Of a stretch of 64,000 nucleotides of DNA, positions 41,563 to 50,896 are shown one piece after another. How positions within the stretch are numbered: position 1 is the first letter of the stretch; every line of letters begins with the position of its first letter. The notes beneath the pieces were generated by a model, which saw only the letters and a program-made list of their open reading frames with translations, was not told the origin of the DNA and searched no databases. Source of the DNA: Staphylococcus borealis (GTDB lineage: Bacteria > Bacillota > Bacilli > Staphylococcales > Staphylococcaceae); contig NZ_CUEE01000003.1 of NCBI RefSeq assembly GCF_001224225.1, positions 218,491-282,490 of the forward strand, in the 5' to 3' direction. The position numbers and the translations under genes were made by a program.

Positions 41563-42339
41563 TTAATGTTGTAACAATTGTATTATATAATCATACGTAT
41601 TTTTCAAAATGAGTAGCGCCGTAACAATGATAAACAGTATTTTGACGTATCCTACACCTTTGCTTATGGCAAATTGTGCACCTACAAAGGAACCTATCAC
41701 CATACTCGCTGCCATAATTAATCCATATACAAAATCAACTTGACCCAAAATAATAAAAAGAACCAATGCACCTAGATTGGACGCAAAATTTAATACTTTA
41801 GCATTACCTGCTGCACTCAAAAAATCAAAGCCAAACATCAGTAACACAAATAACATAAAGGAACCTGTACCCCCACCTAAAAAACCATCATAAAATCCAA
41901 TTAGTAACAGTAAAGATGTAAACATTATGGCTTTACCAATTGTCAGCTTTGAAAAGGTGCGCACATTTCCCCAATCTTTTTTGAATATTGTATAAATAAG
42001 CACAAGCGTTAATATGATAATCACTAATGGCTTCAAAACTTGTGCAGGCAACAATGTAGCTAAACTCGCCCCACCGGCTGCAAAGATAAACACAAATGGA
42101 AAAAGTTTGAGTACAATGTTTAAATCTACTTTACCCGACCGTATAAACTTGATTGCGCTTGTAAGTGAGCCAAACGAACTAGCCAGTTTATTCGTACCTA
42201 AAGCTAGAGAAGGTGGCATTCCAATGGCTAATAGTGCTGGTATTGATATGAGGCCACCCCCACCTACGACAGCATCAATAAATGCAGCTAAGAAGCCAAA
42301 CGCAATAATGATTAAAATGACATTTAACGTTATCTCCAT
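41563..42339 (-). CDS. TauE/SafE-family membrane permease
   Basis: A 258-residue integral membrane protein with about eight hydrophobic segments and the two family repeats: FIDAVVGGGGLISIPALLAIG near the N-terminus and FYDGFLGGGTGSFMLFVLL in the middle. The family is thought to move sulfur or carbon oxyanions (sulfite, sulfoacetate and similar), but the substrate of this member is unknown. An AAAGGGGAATTGC site precedes the ATG. It lies 40 bases after thiI, so it may be the last gene of the iscS-thiI unit; a link to sulfur handling is an inference from position. Confidence 0.82.
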   Translation of the reverse strand: MEITLNVILIIIAFGFLAAFIDAVVGGGGLISIPALLAIGMPPSLALGTNKLASSFGSLTSAIKFIRSGKVDLNIVLKLFPFVFIFAAGGASLATLLPAQVLKPLVIIILTLVLIYTIFKKDWGNVRTFSKLTIGKAIMFTSLLLLIGFYDGFLGGGTGSFMLFVLLMFGFDFLSAAGNAKVLNFASNLGALVLFIILGQVDFVYGLIMAASMVIGSFVGAQFAISKGVGYVKILFIIVTALLILKNTYDYIIQLLQH

Positions 42340-42379
42340 GATGCAATTCCCCTTTATTTGAATGTATGTTTATTCTATT

Positions 42380-43603
42380 TTAAAATAACTCATCCATTAA
42401 TGCATCAGTGTTTTGGTCTTTTTCACTTTTATAATCTTTATTAATTGTTAAGGTTTCAATATTATCTGCCGCACGTTGTACCATGTCATCAAAGTCAAAT
42501 ACACTTTCATATTTAACTACTTTATCAAAATCTGGTTCAGTCACAGGATTTTTTGGTGTGAAGATTGTGCAACAATCTTCATAAGGTTGAATGGACACAT
42601 CAAATGTACCTATTTCACGTGCTTTTTTAATAATATCCTCTTTATCTAACGAAACAAGTGGTCTCAAAATTGGAGTAGATGTGACATCATTGATCGCATA
42701 CATACTCTTTAGCGTTTGACTTGCAACTTGTCCTAAATTTTCACCATTAACAATCGCATGTGCACCAACGTTCTCTAATACAATATCAGCTACACGTAAC
42801 ATCATGCGACGTGTTAATGTCATCGTATATCTAGGGTGAACTACTTTATTTATTTGTTTCTGTAGTTCTGTAAATGGCACAATATGCAATTTAATTGGTC
42901 CCACTCTCTCTGATAAAATACGTGTAAGTTCAATCACTTTGTCTTTAGCCTTTTCACTTGTAAAAGGTGGGCTATGGAAGTGAATCGCCTCTATGTTTAC
43001 ACCACGTTTCATAATTTCCATTCCAGCTACAGGTGAATCTATGCCACCTGATAACATTAAGAGCGTTTTACCACCTGTACCAACTGGCAAACCACCGGCA
43101 CCTTCAAATACTTGTGTAAAGACATAAACTCCATCCATTCTTACTTCAACTCTGACATTATGATCTGGATGTTTTACATCTACAGATATATCTTCCGTGC
43201 CTTGTAATATTGTGCCTCCAAGTTCACGTTGTAATGCATACGTATCTAATGGGAATGATTTATCTACACGTTTAACATCAATCTTAAATGTATCTCCCGC
43301 TTTGAAATCCTGAGCTAAATCAACACATAATTTTTTAATATCTTCTAATTCTTGTGATGTTTTATGCACTGGACTTACCGATTTAATACCAAAAATTTTA
43401 GTTAATCGATCGATGACTTCTTGCGCATCCGCTTCTTCAGTTAATGAGATATACATTCTATCTCTTTTCCCCTTTACATGGGTACCCTCAATCGTTTGTA
43501 ATGATTTAATCACATTATCTTTCAATGCATTAACAAACTTTTTACGATTCGTTCCTTTTAAAGTTAATTCTCCATATCTAACTAATAAGTGATCGAACTT
43601 CAT
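42380..43603 (-). CDS. thiI: tRNA 4-thiouridine synthase ThiI
   Basis: Transfers sulfur to U8 of tRNA and supplies sulfur for thiamine thiazole. The 407 residues comprise an N-terminal ferredoxin-like domain, a THUMP domain (about 60-165) and a PP-loop ATPase with [13 protein letters not shown]. There is no C-terminal rhodanese domain, the usual short Firmicute form, which gets sulfur directly from a dedicated cysteine desulfurase. That enzyme is the gene immediately upstream: its stop codon adjoins this ATG, so the two proteins should be made together. Confidence 0.96.
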   Translation of the reverse strand: MKFDHLLVRYGELTLKGTNRKKFVNALKDNVIKSLQTIEGTHVKGKRDRMYISLTEEADAQEVIDRLTKIFGIKSVSPVHKTSQELEDIKKLCVDLAQDFKAGDTFKIDVKRVDKSFPLDTYALQRELGGTILQGTEDISVDVKHPDHNVRVEVRMDGVYVFTQVFEGAGGLPVGTGGKTLLMLSGGIDSPVAGMEIMKRGVNIEAIHFHSPPFTSEKAKDKVIELTRILSERVGPIKLHIVPFTELQKQINKVVHPRYTMTLTRRMMLRVADIVLENVGAHAIVNGENLGQVASQTLKSMYAINDVTSTPILRPLVSLDKEDIIKKAREIGTFDVSIQPYEDCCTIFTPKNPVTEPDFDKVVKYESVFDFDDMVQRAADNIETLTINKDYKSEKDQNTDALMDELF

Positions 43604-44740
43604 TTACTTTAACAACTCCTTAATTTCTGTATATATTATTTCAAATTTTTCTTTAAAATGATTAATATCATCTTCTGTAGTCAAATCACCAAATGATAAT
43701 CTAATACTACCTTCTATTTTATTGTCAGCAATTCCCATCGCCATTAATACTTCATTTAATTTCCCTCTTTTAGATGAGCAAGCACTTGTCGTTGAGACCA
43801 TAATATCAGATTTTGAAAATGCATTAACTAACACTTCACCTTTTACCCCTGGGAACGCAATATTTAATATTTGTGGTGCACCATCTTCAGGTGAATTAAT
43901 ATAAACGCCTTTATATTTTTTGAAAAATTGACGAAGCTCATTATTAAAATGACGCATACGATGGTTACGGTCATTTAAATCATCTAGTGCTAAAGCAATT
44001 GCTTTCACTAAGGAGACATTCATAGGTAAGTTAACCGTTCCACTTCGTATACCATATTCTTGGCCTCCACCATGTACAATGGGCTCTAATTTATCTTTAT
44101 TATCAATTAATAGTAATCCCTGACCTTTAAGTCCATTAAATTTATGACCACTGAAACTTACACTATTAATCCCTTCAAGGTGCAATGGAATTTTACCCAA
44201 TGCTTGAACAGCATCTACATGTAGATGGGCTTTAGGATAATCTTTTAATAATGTCACTATTTCATCTATAGGTTGTATTTGTCCCATAATATTATTGACA
44301 TACATACAAGTAACAAGCCCGACTCTATCATTCATTAACGACGCTAAATGATTGATATCGATACGACCATCTGAAGTGATATTTACATATTTTAATTTAA
44401 AACCATCATCTTCTAAATGTCTCATTACTTCTAAAACTGATGGATGTTCTAGAACAGAAGTTATAATTTCATTAGCAAACTGTTTCTTTCTATAAGCTAT
44501 CCCTTTTAAAGCTATATTGTTAGATTCTGTGGCTCCACTTGTGAATATAACATCTGTATTCTGTCCAATGGGTAGCATGGCTTGAATGCGTTCCTTAGAC
44601 TGTAGCAGCACTTTTTCCGCTTGCAACCCCCACTTATGCGGACTATTAGGATTAAAATAAACCGCTTCATTAACTTTAATAAATGAATCGAGCACGTCTC
44701 TATGGGGCTTTGTAGTGGCAGCATTGTCAAAATATATCAC
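43604..44740 (-). CDS. iscS: Cysteine desulfurase (NifS/IscS type, ThiI partner)
   Basis: PLP enzyme that takes sulfur from cysteine as a persulfide. The 378 residues start MIYFDNAATTKPH and contain TSGATESNN, HVDAVQALGKI, the PLP lysine in SFSGHKFNGLKG and the mobile-loop Cys in STTSACSSKRG. The start codon is GTG (44738-44740) with a weak GAGAGTG ribosome site. The tight coupling to thiI is the same as Bacillus nifZ-thiI. It is therefore probably the tRNA thiolation enzyme; general Fe-S work in this group is done by SufS encoded elsewhere. Confidence 0.94.
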   Translation of the reverse strand: MIYFDNAATTKPHRDVLDSFIKVNEAVYFNPNSPHKWGLQAEKVLLQSKERIQAMLPIGQNTDVIFTSGATESNNIALKGIAYRKKQFANEIITSVLEHPSVLEVMRHLEDDGFKLKYVNITSDGRIDINHLASLMNDRVGLVTCMYVNNIMGQIQPIDEIVTLLKDYPKAHLHVDAVQALGKIPLHLEGINSVSFSGHKFNGLKGQGLLLIDNKDKLEPIVHGGGQEYGIRSGTVNLPMNVSLVKAIALALDDLNDRNHRMRHFNNELRQFFKKYKGVYINSPEDGAPQILNIAFPGVKGEVLVNAFSKSDIMVSTTSACSSKRGKLNEVLMAMGIADNKIEGSIRLSFGDLTTEDDINHFKEKFEIIYTEIKELLK

Positions 44741-45176
44741 TTATAACACTCTCTTTCATTCTCCGTTTAATTATTAATTTTATTTATGTCAAATTGAACT
44801 CTAATATACATATTTTACAAAAATAGATACTAAAGCATTATACTATTTTTAAATAAAATTAAAAGACGTCAAACATAAATTTAAATAAACTCATCTATAA
44901 AGCAATACTTAAATTTCGATATAGATAAATTTATAATCAAATTCACTTTGGTATGAAGCATAGTGATAAATATAAAAAGGAGTGGAACAGAACTCAATTA
45001 GAGTTCATTGTTCCACCCCTTACGAGGATAACTGGCTTTGAGAACAGTTGCATTAACCTTCATTCTCAATTCAATTCGCTACTGCAACATTGCGATGTAG
45101 CCTAAATATATTTTTATTTAGACAGGTTTCATTTTAAAGTAACGCGATAAAGTTATATACAACGTTAAAAGTTTAA
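44741..45176. other. Intergenic region iscS-ezrA with repeat element
   Basis: Of these 436 bases, the right part (44978-45115) is a dispersed repeat: the ezrA terminator hairpin followed by a segment with CTACTGCAACATTGCGATGTAGCC, shared in outline with 21650-21700. The left part (44741-44970) is very AT-rich and should contain the iscS promoter, but I could not choose boxes with confidence. No coding potential was seen. Confidence 0.55.
44978..45020 (-). terminator. ezrA terminator (dispersed hairpin family)
   Basis: AGGAGTGGAACAGAACTC pairs with GAGTTCATTGTTCCACCCCT (one mismatch and a bulge). The minus strand continues TTTTTATAT. Confidence 0.85.
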
Positions 45177-46871
45177 CTAGCCTTTCGCTACCTCATCTTC
45201 AATGTATTTTGTAATTCCAGGCTCTACACTTTCTAGTGCTTGTTCTGAAATTTCGATTGAGCGTTTATAACGATTATTCTTAAATAAGCGTTCTGCCTCA
45301 TTTAAACTTTTATCTACATTATTATGATCCTTACGATAACGGTTTCCGTATTGAATTAAGCGCTCTGCATATACCGCATTTATCAATACATCGTTTGCTT
45401 CATCTTCAAATGTATTCATTTGAATAACAATTTTAGCAACTTTATCTTTAAGTTGTTTAACGTGGATTGGGCGTTCACTAAATTGATCATTTGTCTCACG
45501 TACTTCATGATCAATTTCATTTTTCATAATAATGAAGCGTTCAGGCACACTCGTTAAGTTTGAAGCTAAAAGTCGACGATAAACTTCTTCTTTTTTAGAT
45601 TGGATACGTAAGAGGTTATCTTCCGCTTCAGCTTCGTCCTCTCTCAATTGGATGAGATGATTTTGTAATTTTTCTTGGTCCTCGTTAATGACTTTAACAT
45701 GATCGTCTAAATATTCTAAGTTGTCTTTGACTTCACTATAACGGACTGCAGATTTTGCCATCTCTTTAAGAATGTCATCATAAACAGCGACTAAGTTTTG
45801 AATTTCGTTCTCATGCTGTCTAATACTATGAACATCACTTTCGTTAATGAAGTAATTTTCACGAATATAGTCGATCTCAGTACGTAAAGTATAGTTCATT
45901 TCACGTGCTTTAAATAATTCATCAGTGATTTGTTCTTTAGTTTCTTCAACTTCATTTTTTGCTTTGACTTCATGTTCAATTAAATCATACATTTCATCAA
46001 GCTTATCATTGATTTGTTCTAATTTATCATTTGCATTATCTAACTCAAGACGACTAATCATTGGCTCCACAAAATTTAACTCTGTTTTTAAACTTTGTAA
46101 TGTACCATCAATTTTGACGTGATCTAAATCATAGCCATTCATCTTCAAATCACGACAACCATATTTTAAATCTTGGAACTGACCTGGAAGTTCTTTTTGC
46201 GCTTCTCGAATTAATTCCGGAATTTCTTCCATATATTCTTGAATTTCTTCCATCGATTCATTTAGCCCCATAATGTGGTTGTGTGCTTGAACATAATTAC
46301 CATCCGCTTTAAGTAATTCATACTGTTCAAGTTCTGGTTCAAATGATTCTATTCTCTTTTCAAGAGGTGATGCAGCATCACCAAACTGATGTCTGTTTGC
46401 TAAAACATCACGTTTCATTTCTCGATAATTCGTTTTACATTTTTCAAAAACTTGATCGTTTTCTTTATGTAAAGCTACGATTTCATTTACTTCTTCAACT
46501 TGTTGTTGGTAGCCAGCCTCATATTTGTCCATTAACTCATGTGCGTCATCAATGTCACTTTGTGCTCCAGAAAATTGAAACTTATCAAGTTGAATTTCAG
46601 CATCGTGAATTTTCTCTTCCACAGGTGCTAAGTAGTTGTTTGTATAATCTAAGGTGTCTTGCTTAAAGGCATCATATTTCGTTCTAGTTTCACCTTTTAA
46701 ATTGAATGCAGAAAGTTGTTTTAAATTTTCTTCAAAAGGTAATTTTTGAACTTTTAATTTACGTTCTTCGGCGTCTTCAACAACTTTTCGTTTATTGGAA
46801 CGCAAATAAAACATGATTCCTACAATGATTAAAACAATGACAATTATTGCTAATATTGTGTATAAAACCAT
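45177..46871 (-). CDS. ezrA: Septation ring formation regulator EzrA
   Basis: Membrane-anchored regulator of FtsZ ring assembly. The 564 residues have one N-terminal membrane helix (about 3-22, [22 protein letters not shown]) with a short outside end and a basic stop RSNKRK. Long spectrin-like coiled coils follow. Near the C-terminus [19 protein letters not shown] contains the conserved QNR-type patch needed for mid-cell localisation. A TAGGAGGAGAATGAG site precedes the ATG. Divergent from the methionine sulfoxide reductase gene, as in other staphylococci. Confidence 0.96.
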   Translation of the reverse strand: MVLYTILAIIVIVLIIVGIMFYLRSNKRKVVEDAEERKLKVQKLPFEENLKQLSAFNLKGETRTKYDAFKQDTLDYTNNYLAPVEEKIHDAEIQLDKFQFSGAQSDIDDAHELMDKYEAGYQQQVEEVNEIVALHKENDQVFEKCKTNYREMKRDVLANRHQFGDAASPLEKRIESFEPELEQYELLKADGNYVQAHNHIMGLNESMEEIQEYMEEIPELIREAQKELPGQFQDLKYGCRDLKMNGYDLDHVKIDGTLQSLKTELNFVEPMISRLELDNANDKLEQINDKLDEMYDLIEHEVKAKNEVEETKEQITDELFKAREMNYTLRTEIDYIRENYFINESDVHSIRQHENEIQNLVAVYDDILKEMAKSAVRYSEVKDNLEYLDDHVKVINEDQEKLQNHLIQLREDEAEAEDNLLRIQSKKEEVYRRLLASNLTSVPERFIIMKNEIDHEVRETNDQFSERPIHVKQLKDKVAKIVIQMNTFEDEANDVLINAVYAERLIQYGNRYRKDHNNVDKSLNEAERLFKNNRYKRSIEISEQALESVEPGITKYIEDEVAKG

Positions 46872-47000
46872 CTCATTCTCCTCCTATATTATCATCATTA
46901 TAACGCAATTACCGCTTTCATTAAAATAGTAAATGAATGAATTGATAGAATAAATTTTTCCATTTATAATTTTAATAAAAATAACAAATGAGGTATGTGT

Positions 47001-47468
47001 ATGCCAATAATAAAAGAAACAAATTACAATCTATTGATGAAGCAGCTTCAAAGTTTAATTGAAGATGAACAAAATCTTATTGCCATTTTAAGTAACACAT
47101 CAGCCCTGTTAAACGATAATTTAGACCAAATCAATTGGGTCGGTTTTTATCTTATTGACAATGACGAGCTTATCCTTGGCCCTTTCCAAGGTCATCCAGC
47201 CTGTGTTCATATTGCAATTGGTAAAGGTGTTTGTGGTACTGCAGTAGCAGAGAATCAAACACAATTAGTTAAAGATGTTCATGCTTTTCCAGGCCATATT
47301 GCTTGTGATGCAAATAGTAAATCAGAAATTGTTATTCCTATCCACGTTAACAACGACATTATAGGTGTTTTAGATATCGATGCACCAATTAAAGACCGAT
47401 TTACAATAGAAGATCAGCAAGGTTTAGAAAATATTGTTCAAGTTCTCGAAAAACAACTAACGAATTAA
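47001..47468 (+). CDS. Free methionine-(R)-sulfoxide reductase (GAF domain)
   Basis: A single GAF-domain enzyme of 155 residues that reduces free methionine-R-sulfoxide. The three family cysteines are present in HPACVHI, GKGVCGTAV and HIACDANSKSE, with the last as likely catalytic Cys. The WVGFYL and GPFQGHPA segments match fRMsr. I prefer the ATG at 47001 because GAGG lies seven bases upstream; the earlier ATG at 46995 would abut the ribosome site. Divergent from ezrA. Acts with other peroxide and thiol functions in the region (tpx, OsmC) only by general theme. Confidence 0.9.
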   Translation: MPIIKETNYNLLMKQLQSLIEDEQNLIAILSNTSALLNDNLDQINWVGFYLIDNDELILGPFQGHPACVHIAIGKGVCGTAVAENQTQLVKDVHAFPGHIACDANSKSEIVIPIHVNNDIIGVLDIDAPIKDRFTIEDQQGLENIVQVLEKQLTN

Positions 47469-47478
47469 TTAAAAAGTA

Positions 47479-47506
47479 TTGACACATTGATAAATACTGT
47501 TACAAT
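47479..47506 (+). promoter_or_regulatory. rpsD promoter
   Basis: Consensus -35 TTGACA (47479-47484), 16-base spacer, -10 TACAAT (47501-47506) with an extended TGT element. Confidence 0.85.
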
Positions 47507-47692
47507 GGATTTTGTGTGAATTAACGAAAATAGCAGTTGTATATCAATAAGCTCTATGTTGTTCCCAATGCGGACGTGTCGCGTAACTGACGCTATAAGG
47601 TGAAGACACATAAAACAACATATCCTATTGGGCATGCAACACTCTTTTTTGTTTATTCATAACAACAAAAAAGAAAAAGGAGGAGTCTTAAT
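47507..47692 (+). promoter_or_regulatory. rpsD leader (S4 autoregulatory RNA type)
   Basis: The 186-nt leader is structured: CCCAAT with ATTGGG, GTGTC with GACAC, and GTTGTT with AACAAC can pair. A CTTTTTTGTT/AACAAAAAAG hairpin lies just before the AAAGGAGGAG ribosome site. In Firmicutes rpsD is monocistronic and S4 represses its own translation through such a leader. The assignment rests on position and pairing, not on a covariance search. Confidence 0.65.
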
Positions 47693-48295
47693 ATGGCTCG
47701 ATTCAGAGGTTCAAACTGGAAAAAATCTCGTCGTTTAGGTATCTCATTAAGCGGTACTGGTAAAGAATTAGAAAAACGTCCTTACGCACCAGGACAACAT
47801 GGTCCAAACCAACGTAAAAAATTATCAGAATATGGTTTACAATTACGTGAAAAACAAAAATTACGTTACTTATATGGCATGACTGAAAGACAATTCCGTA
47901 ACACATTTGACATCGCTGGTAAACAACACGGTGTACACGGTGAAAACTTCATGATTTTATTAGCTAGTCGTTTAGACGCAGTTGTATATTCATTAGGTTT
48001 AGCTCGTACACGTCGTCAAGCTCGTCAATTAGTTGGTCACGGTCACGTTGAAGTAGATGGTCGTCGTGTTGACATCCCATCTTACTCATTAAAACCTGGT
48101 CAAGTTATCACTGTACGTGAAAAATCACAAAACTTAGACATCATCAAAGAATCTGTTGAAATTAACAATTTCGTACCAGAATACTTAGACTTTGATGCAG
48201 ATAGCTTAAAAGGTACTTTCGTACGCTTCCCTGAACGTAGCGAATTACCAGCTGAAATCAATGAACAATTAATCGTTGAGTACTACTCAAGATAA
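47693..48295 (+). CDS. rpsD: 30S ribosomal protein S4
   Basis: Primary 16S-binding protein that nucleates the 30S body and takes part in decoding accuracy. The 200 residues start [15 protein letters not shown] and contain [10 protein letters not shown] and an S4 RNA-binding domain (about 91-155, [27 protein letters not shown]). It lacks the N-terminal zinc cysteines, being the Cys-free version found in many staphylococci. Single gene with a strong promoter, leader and terminator. Confidence 0.98.
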   Translation: MARFRGSNWKKSRRLGISLSGTGKELEKRPYAPGQHGPNQRKKLSEYGLQLREKQKLRYLYGMTERQFRNTFDIAGKQHGVHGENFMILLASRLDAVVYSLGLARTRRQARQLVGHGHVEVDGRRVDIPSYSLKPGQVITVREKSQNLDIIKESVEINNFVPEYLDFDADSLKGTFVRFPERSELPAEINEQLIVEYYSR

Positions 48296-48311
48296 GTTCA
48301 TAACAATGAAC

Positions 48312-48346
48312 AACCACCCTTCCACATGGAATGGGTGGTTTTTTTA
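48312..48346 (+). terminator. rpsD terminator
   Basis: AACCACCC pairs with GGGTGGTT (inner TTCCA/TGGAA), followed by TTTTTTAT. Confidence 0.92.
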
Positions 48347-48364
48347 TAAACCTTTCGCTTAATT

Positions 48365-49111
48365 CTATAACTTAAAGAGCGCTTCAGGTAAATCAGATAT
48401 GATGCCATCTACACCTAGACGTATTAGTTTTTTAGCATCTTTCGAGTGATTTACAGTGTACGGTATAACTTTCAATGAATGGCGGTGTGCATTTTTAATA
48501 AATTTAGAAGTAACTAATTTATAATTAGGATTAATAAAATCCGCGTAGTGTGATATTGCTTCAAAATCCGGAGCTTTATACCAATATTTCTTTCTACTAA
48601 CAAGTAACCCTAATGGATACACACTTCCTAATGACTTTAACCGCTTCACAGATGTGTCATCAAACGATTGAATAATCGCTTTATGCTCAGGCACATTATA
48701 AGCTTTAAGCGCTTTTAGAACAGCTTCTTCAATACCCGGATACTGATGTGGCACTTTTATTTCAATAAGTAACGTTTTTGAATAGTTTTTACTTAAGGAT
48801 AATACGTCTTCAAATTTAGAAATTTTTGTATTTATAAAAGAAGGATTATGTTGTATCCCAAAATCAAATGTTGATAATTCTTCAAATGTGTAGTCTTTGA
48901 CTTTACCTTTACCATTAGAAGTACGATCGATAGTATCGTCATGTATAACGACTAACTGATGATCTTTACTAAAATGTACATCAATTTCTAACATATCAAC
49001 ATGTTGCATTAATGCAGCCTTAAAACTAAGTAGTGTATTTTCTGGAAATTGATTAGATAAACCACGATGCGCAACGATTTGAAATGCTTGATTCGGTCTA
49101 TTTATTTTCAT
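48365..49111 (-). CDS. Glycerophosphodiester phosphodiesterase family protein
   Basis: Hydrolyses glycerophosphodiesters to an alcohol and glycerol-3-phosphate. The 248 residues have the family signature IVAHRGLSNQFPENT (catalytic His and metal Glu), EIDVHFSKDHQLVVIHDDTIDRT (metal Glu/Asp and second His) and LLIEIK. There is no signal peptide, so it is a cytoplasmic GDPD, unlike secreted GlpQ. I start at the ATG 49109-49111 with AAAGGTGA upstream; the GTG nine bases earlier is part of the ribosome site. It may recycle lipid or teichoic acid breakdown products, an inference. Confidence 0.88.
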   Translation of the reverse strand: MKINRPNQAFQIVAHRGLSNQFPENTLLSFKAALMQHVDMLEIDVHFSKDHQLVVIHDDTIDRTSNGKGKVKDYTFEELSTFDFGIQHNPSFINTKISKFEDVLSLSKNYSKTLLIEIKVPHQYPGIEEAVLKALKAYNVPEHKAIIQSFDDTSVKRLKSLGSVYPLGLLVSRKKYWYKAPDFEAISHYADFINPNYKLVTSKFIKNAHRHSLKVIPYTVNHSKDAKKLIRLGVDGIISDLPEALFKL

Positions 49112-49189
49112 TGAAGTCACCTTTCTTTAATTATGTCACACTTTAAACTACACTAAAGTTACCATAATATAACTGGAGGTCAAACATAA

Positions 49190-49630
49190 ATGGCTAAGCA
49201 TGACTTTAAAGTACAAACCCAATGGCGTGGAGGTCGCGAAGAAGTTGGAACTGTTAGCGGCGATGTGATTACTGAACAAATTTCCATACCTGCACCACTC
49301 GGCGGTAACGGAACAGGTACTAATCCTGACGAATTACTCGTTTCTGCCGCATCTTCTTGTTATATCATCTCTTTAGCAGCTACATTAGAAAGAGCCAAAT
49401 TTACCAATATTCAAATTACAAATGATTCGATAGGTACCGCCCTATTTGAAAATGGCAAATTCAAGATGGCGACGATTTCACATTATCCAAAAATTGTAGT
49501 CACTTCATCAGAAAAGGAAAAACTTGAAAATCGACTACCTAAACTATTAGAAGTCGCAGATCATAACTGCATGATATCAAATGCGATTCGTAATAATGTA
49601 GAAATTCAAATTCAAGCAACCATACAATAA
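49190..49630 (+). CDS. OsmC/Ohr-family peroxide reductase
   Basis: A 146-residue OsmC-fold protein. The two redox cysteines are in SAASSCYIISLAATLERA and ADHNCMISNAI, the spacing for OsmC/Ohr enzymes that reduce organic hydroperoxides with lipoyl thiols. PLGGNGTGTNPDELL is the family loop with the catalytic-site Arg replaced by other residues nearer OsmC/YhfA than classic Ohr, so the natural substrate is uncertain. An ACTGGAGG ribosome site precedes the ATG. Monocistronic; the downstream inverted repeat AATCACCATTAG/TGGTGGTGATT near 49640-49672 may terminate it. Confidence 0.82.
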   Translation: MAKHDFKVQTQWRGGREEVGTVSGDVITEQISIPAPLGGNGTGTNPDELLVSAASSCYIISLAATLERAKFTNIQITNDSIGTALFENGKFKMATISHYPKIVVTSSEKEKLENRLPKLLEVADHNCMISNAIRNNVEIQIQATIQ

Positions 49631-49735
49631 ACAACATCAATCACCATTAGCCTAACAATGTGGTGGTGATTGCACTTTTAAATTATCAGAATATTTGGTA
49701 AAATGGTAAAATCTTATACCGTGGGAGGAAATTTA

Positions 49736-50896
49736 ATGAATTATTATGAACCACTATTATTAACACCAGGACCTACGCCAGTACCAAATGAAATTAATCA
49801 TGCATTAGGATTGCCAATGGTCGGTCATCGCTCTCCAGATTTTGAAATTATCGCCAAAAAAGCCTTCAACAACTTGAAGACCATTTTTGGTACTGATAAT
49901 GAAGTTATGATTTTAACATCAAGTGGGACAAGTGTCTTAGAATCAAGCATGTTGAATATCGTCAATCCTGATGATCATTTCGTCGTTATTGTGTCAGGTG
50001 CATTTGGTAATCGTTTCAAACAAATTGCAGAAACGTATTACACGAATGTCCATATTTATAACGTAGAATGGGGACAGCCCGTTGATGTAAATGATTTTAT
50101 GACATATCTCAGTCATTTAGAACATACAATTACAGCTGTATTTACACAATTCTGTGAAACTTCAACTGCTGTTTTACATCCTGTAGCCGAATTAGGTAAG
50201 GCGTTGAAACTATTCAATCAAGCTATCTATTTCATAGTAGATGGAGTTAGTTGTATTGGTGCAGTCGATGTTGATTTGAAACGTGATTACATTGATGTTT
50301 TAGTTTCTGGAAGCCAAAAAGCAATCATGCTACCGCCCGGACTAGCCTTCGTAGCTTATTCTAACCGTGCATTGCAACGTTTCCAAGAAGTAACGACACC
50401 ACGCTTTTACTTAAATTTAAATAAATACTTTGATTCATTGCAGCAGGACTCAACCCCTTTCACACCAAATGTTGGATTATTTAGAGCCGTTAACGCTTAT
50501 GCTGACTTAATTAATGCTGAAGGCTTTGAAAACACAATTAAACGTCATTACATTATTAGAGATGGTTTAAGAGCGGCATTACGTGCGTTAGATTTGGAAC
50601 TTTTAGTTGAAGATGATTTTGCTTCCCCTACGGTAACATCGTTTATACCAATAGATAAAGACGAACTGACTCATATCAAGTCAACGTTAAAAACAAAATT
50701 CAATATCACTATCGCTGGCGGTCAAGGAAAATTAAAAGGAAAGATTTTACGCATTGGACATATGGGTAAAGTATCTCCTTTCGATATTCTAGCTGTCGTG
50801 AGTGCATTAGAAGTCATACTTACTGATTATCGTCAGACAAATTATATTGGACAAGGTATAACAAAATTTTCAGAGGTGATTCATAGTGAAGCATAA
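49736..50896 (+). CDS. Class V aminotransferase, likely phosphoserine/serine-glyoxylate type
   Basis: A PLP enzyme of 386 residues. The N-terminal LLTPGPTPVP and GHRSPDFE and the PLP lysine K195 in SGSQKAIMLPPG place it in the alanine/serine-glyoxylate aminotransferase branch, which is often misnamed soluble hydrogenase subunit. It is not a classic SerC. It overlaps serA by 11 bases, and in several microbes an enzyme of this branch replaces SerC for phosphoserine formation. I start at the ATG 49736 with TGGGAGG upstream. The role in serine synthesis is inferred from the coupling. Confidence 0.83.
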   Translation: MNYYEPLLLTPGPTPVPNEINHALGLPMVGHRSPDFEIIAKKAFNNLKTIFGTDNEVMILTSSGTSVLESSMLNIVNPDDHFVVIVSGAFGNRFKQIAETYYTNVHIYNVEWGQPVDVNDFMTYLSHLEHTITAVFTQFCETSTAVLHPVAELGKALKLFNQAIYFIVDGVSCIGAVDVDLKRDYIDVLVSGSQKAIMLPPGLAFVAYSNRALQRFQEVTTPRFYLNLNKYFDSLQQDSTPFTPNVGLFRAVNAYADLINAEGFENTIKRHYIIRDGLRAALRALDLELLVEDDFASPTVTSFIPIDKDELTHIKSTLKTKFNITIAGGQGKLKGKILRIGHMGKVSPFDILAVVSALEVILTDYRQTNYIGQGITKFSEVIHSEA

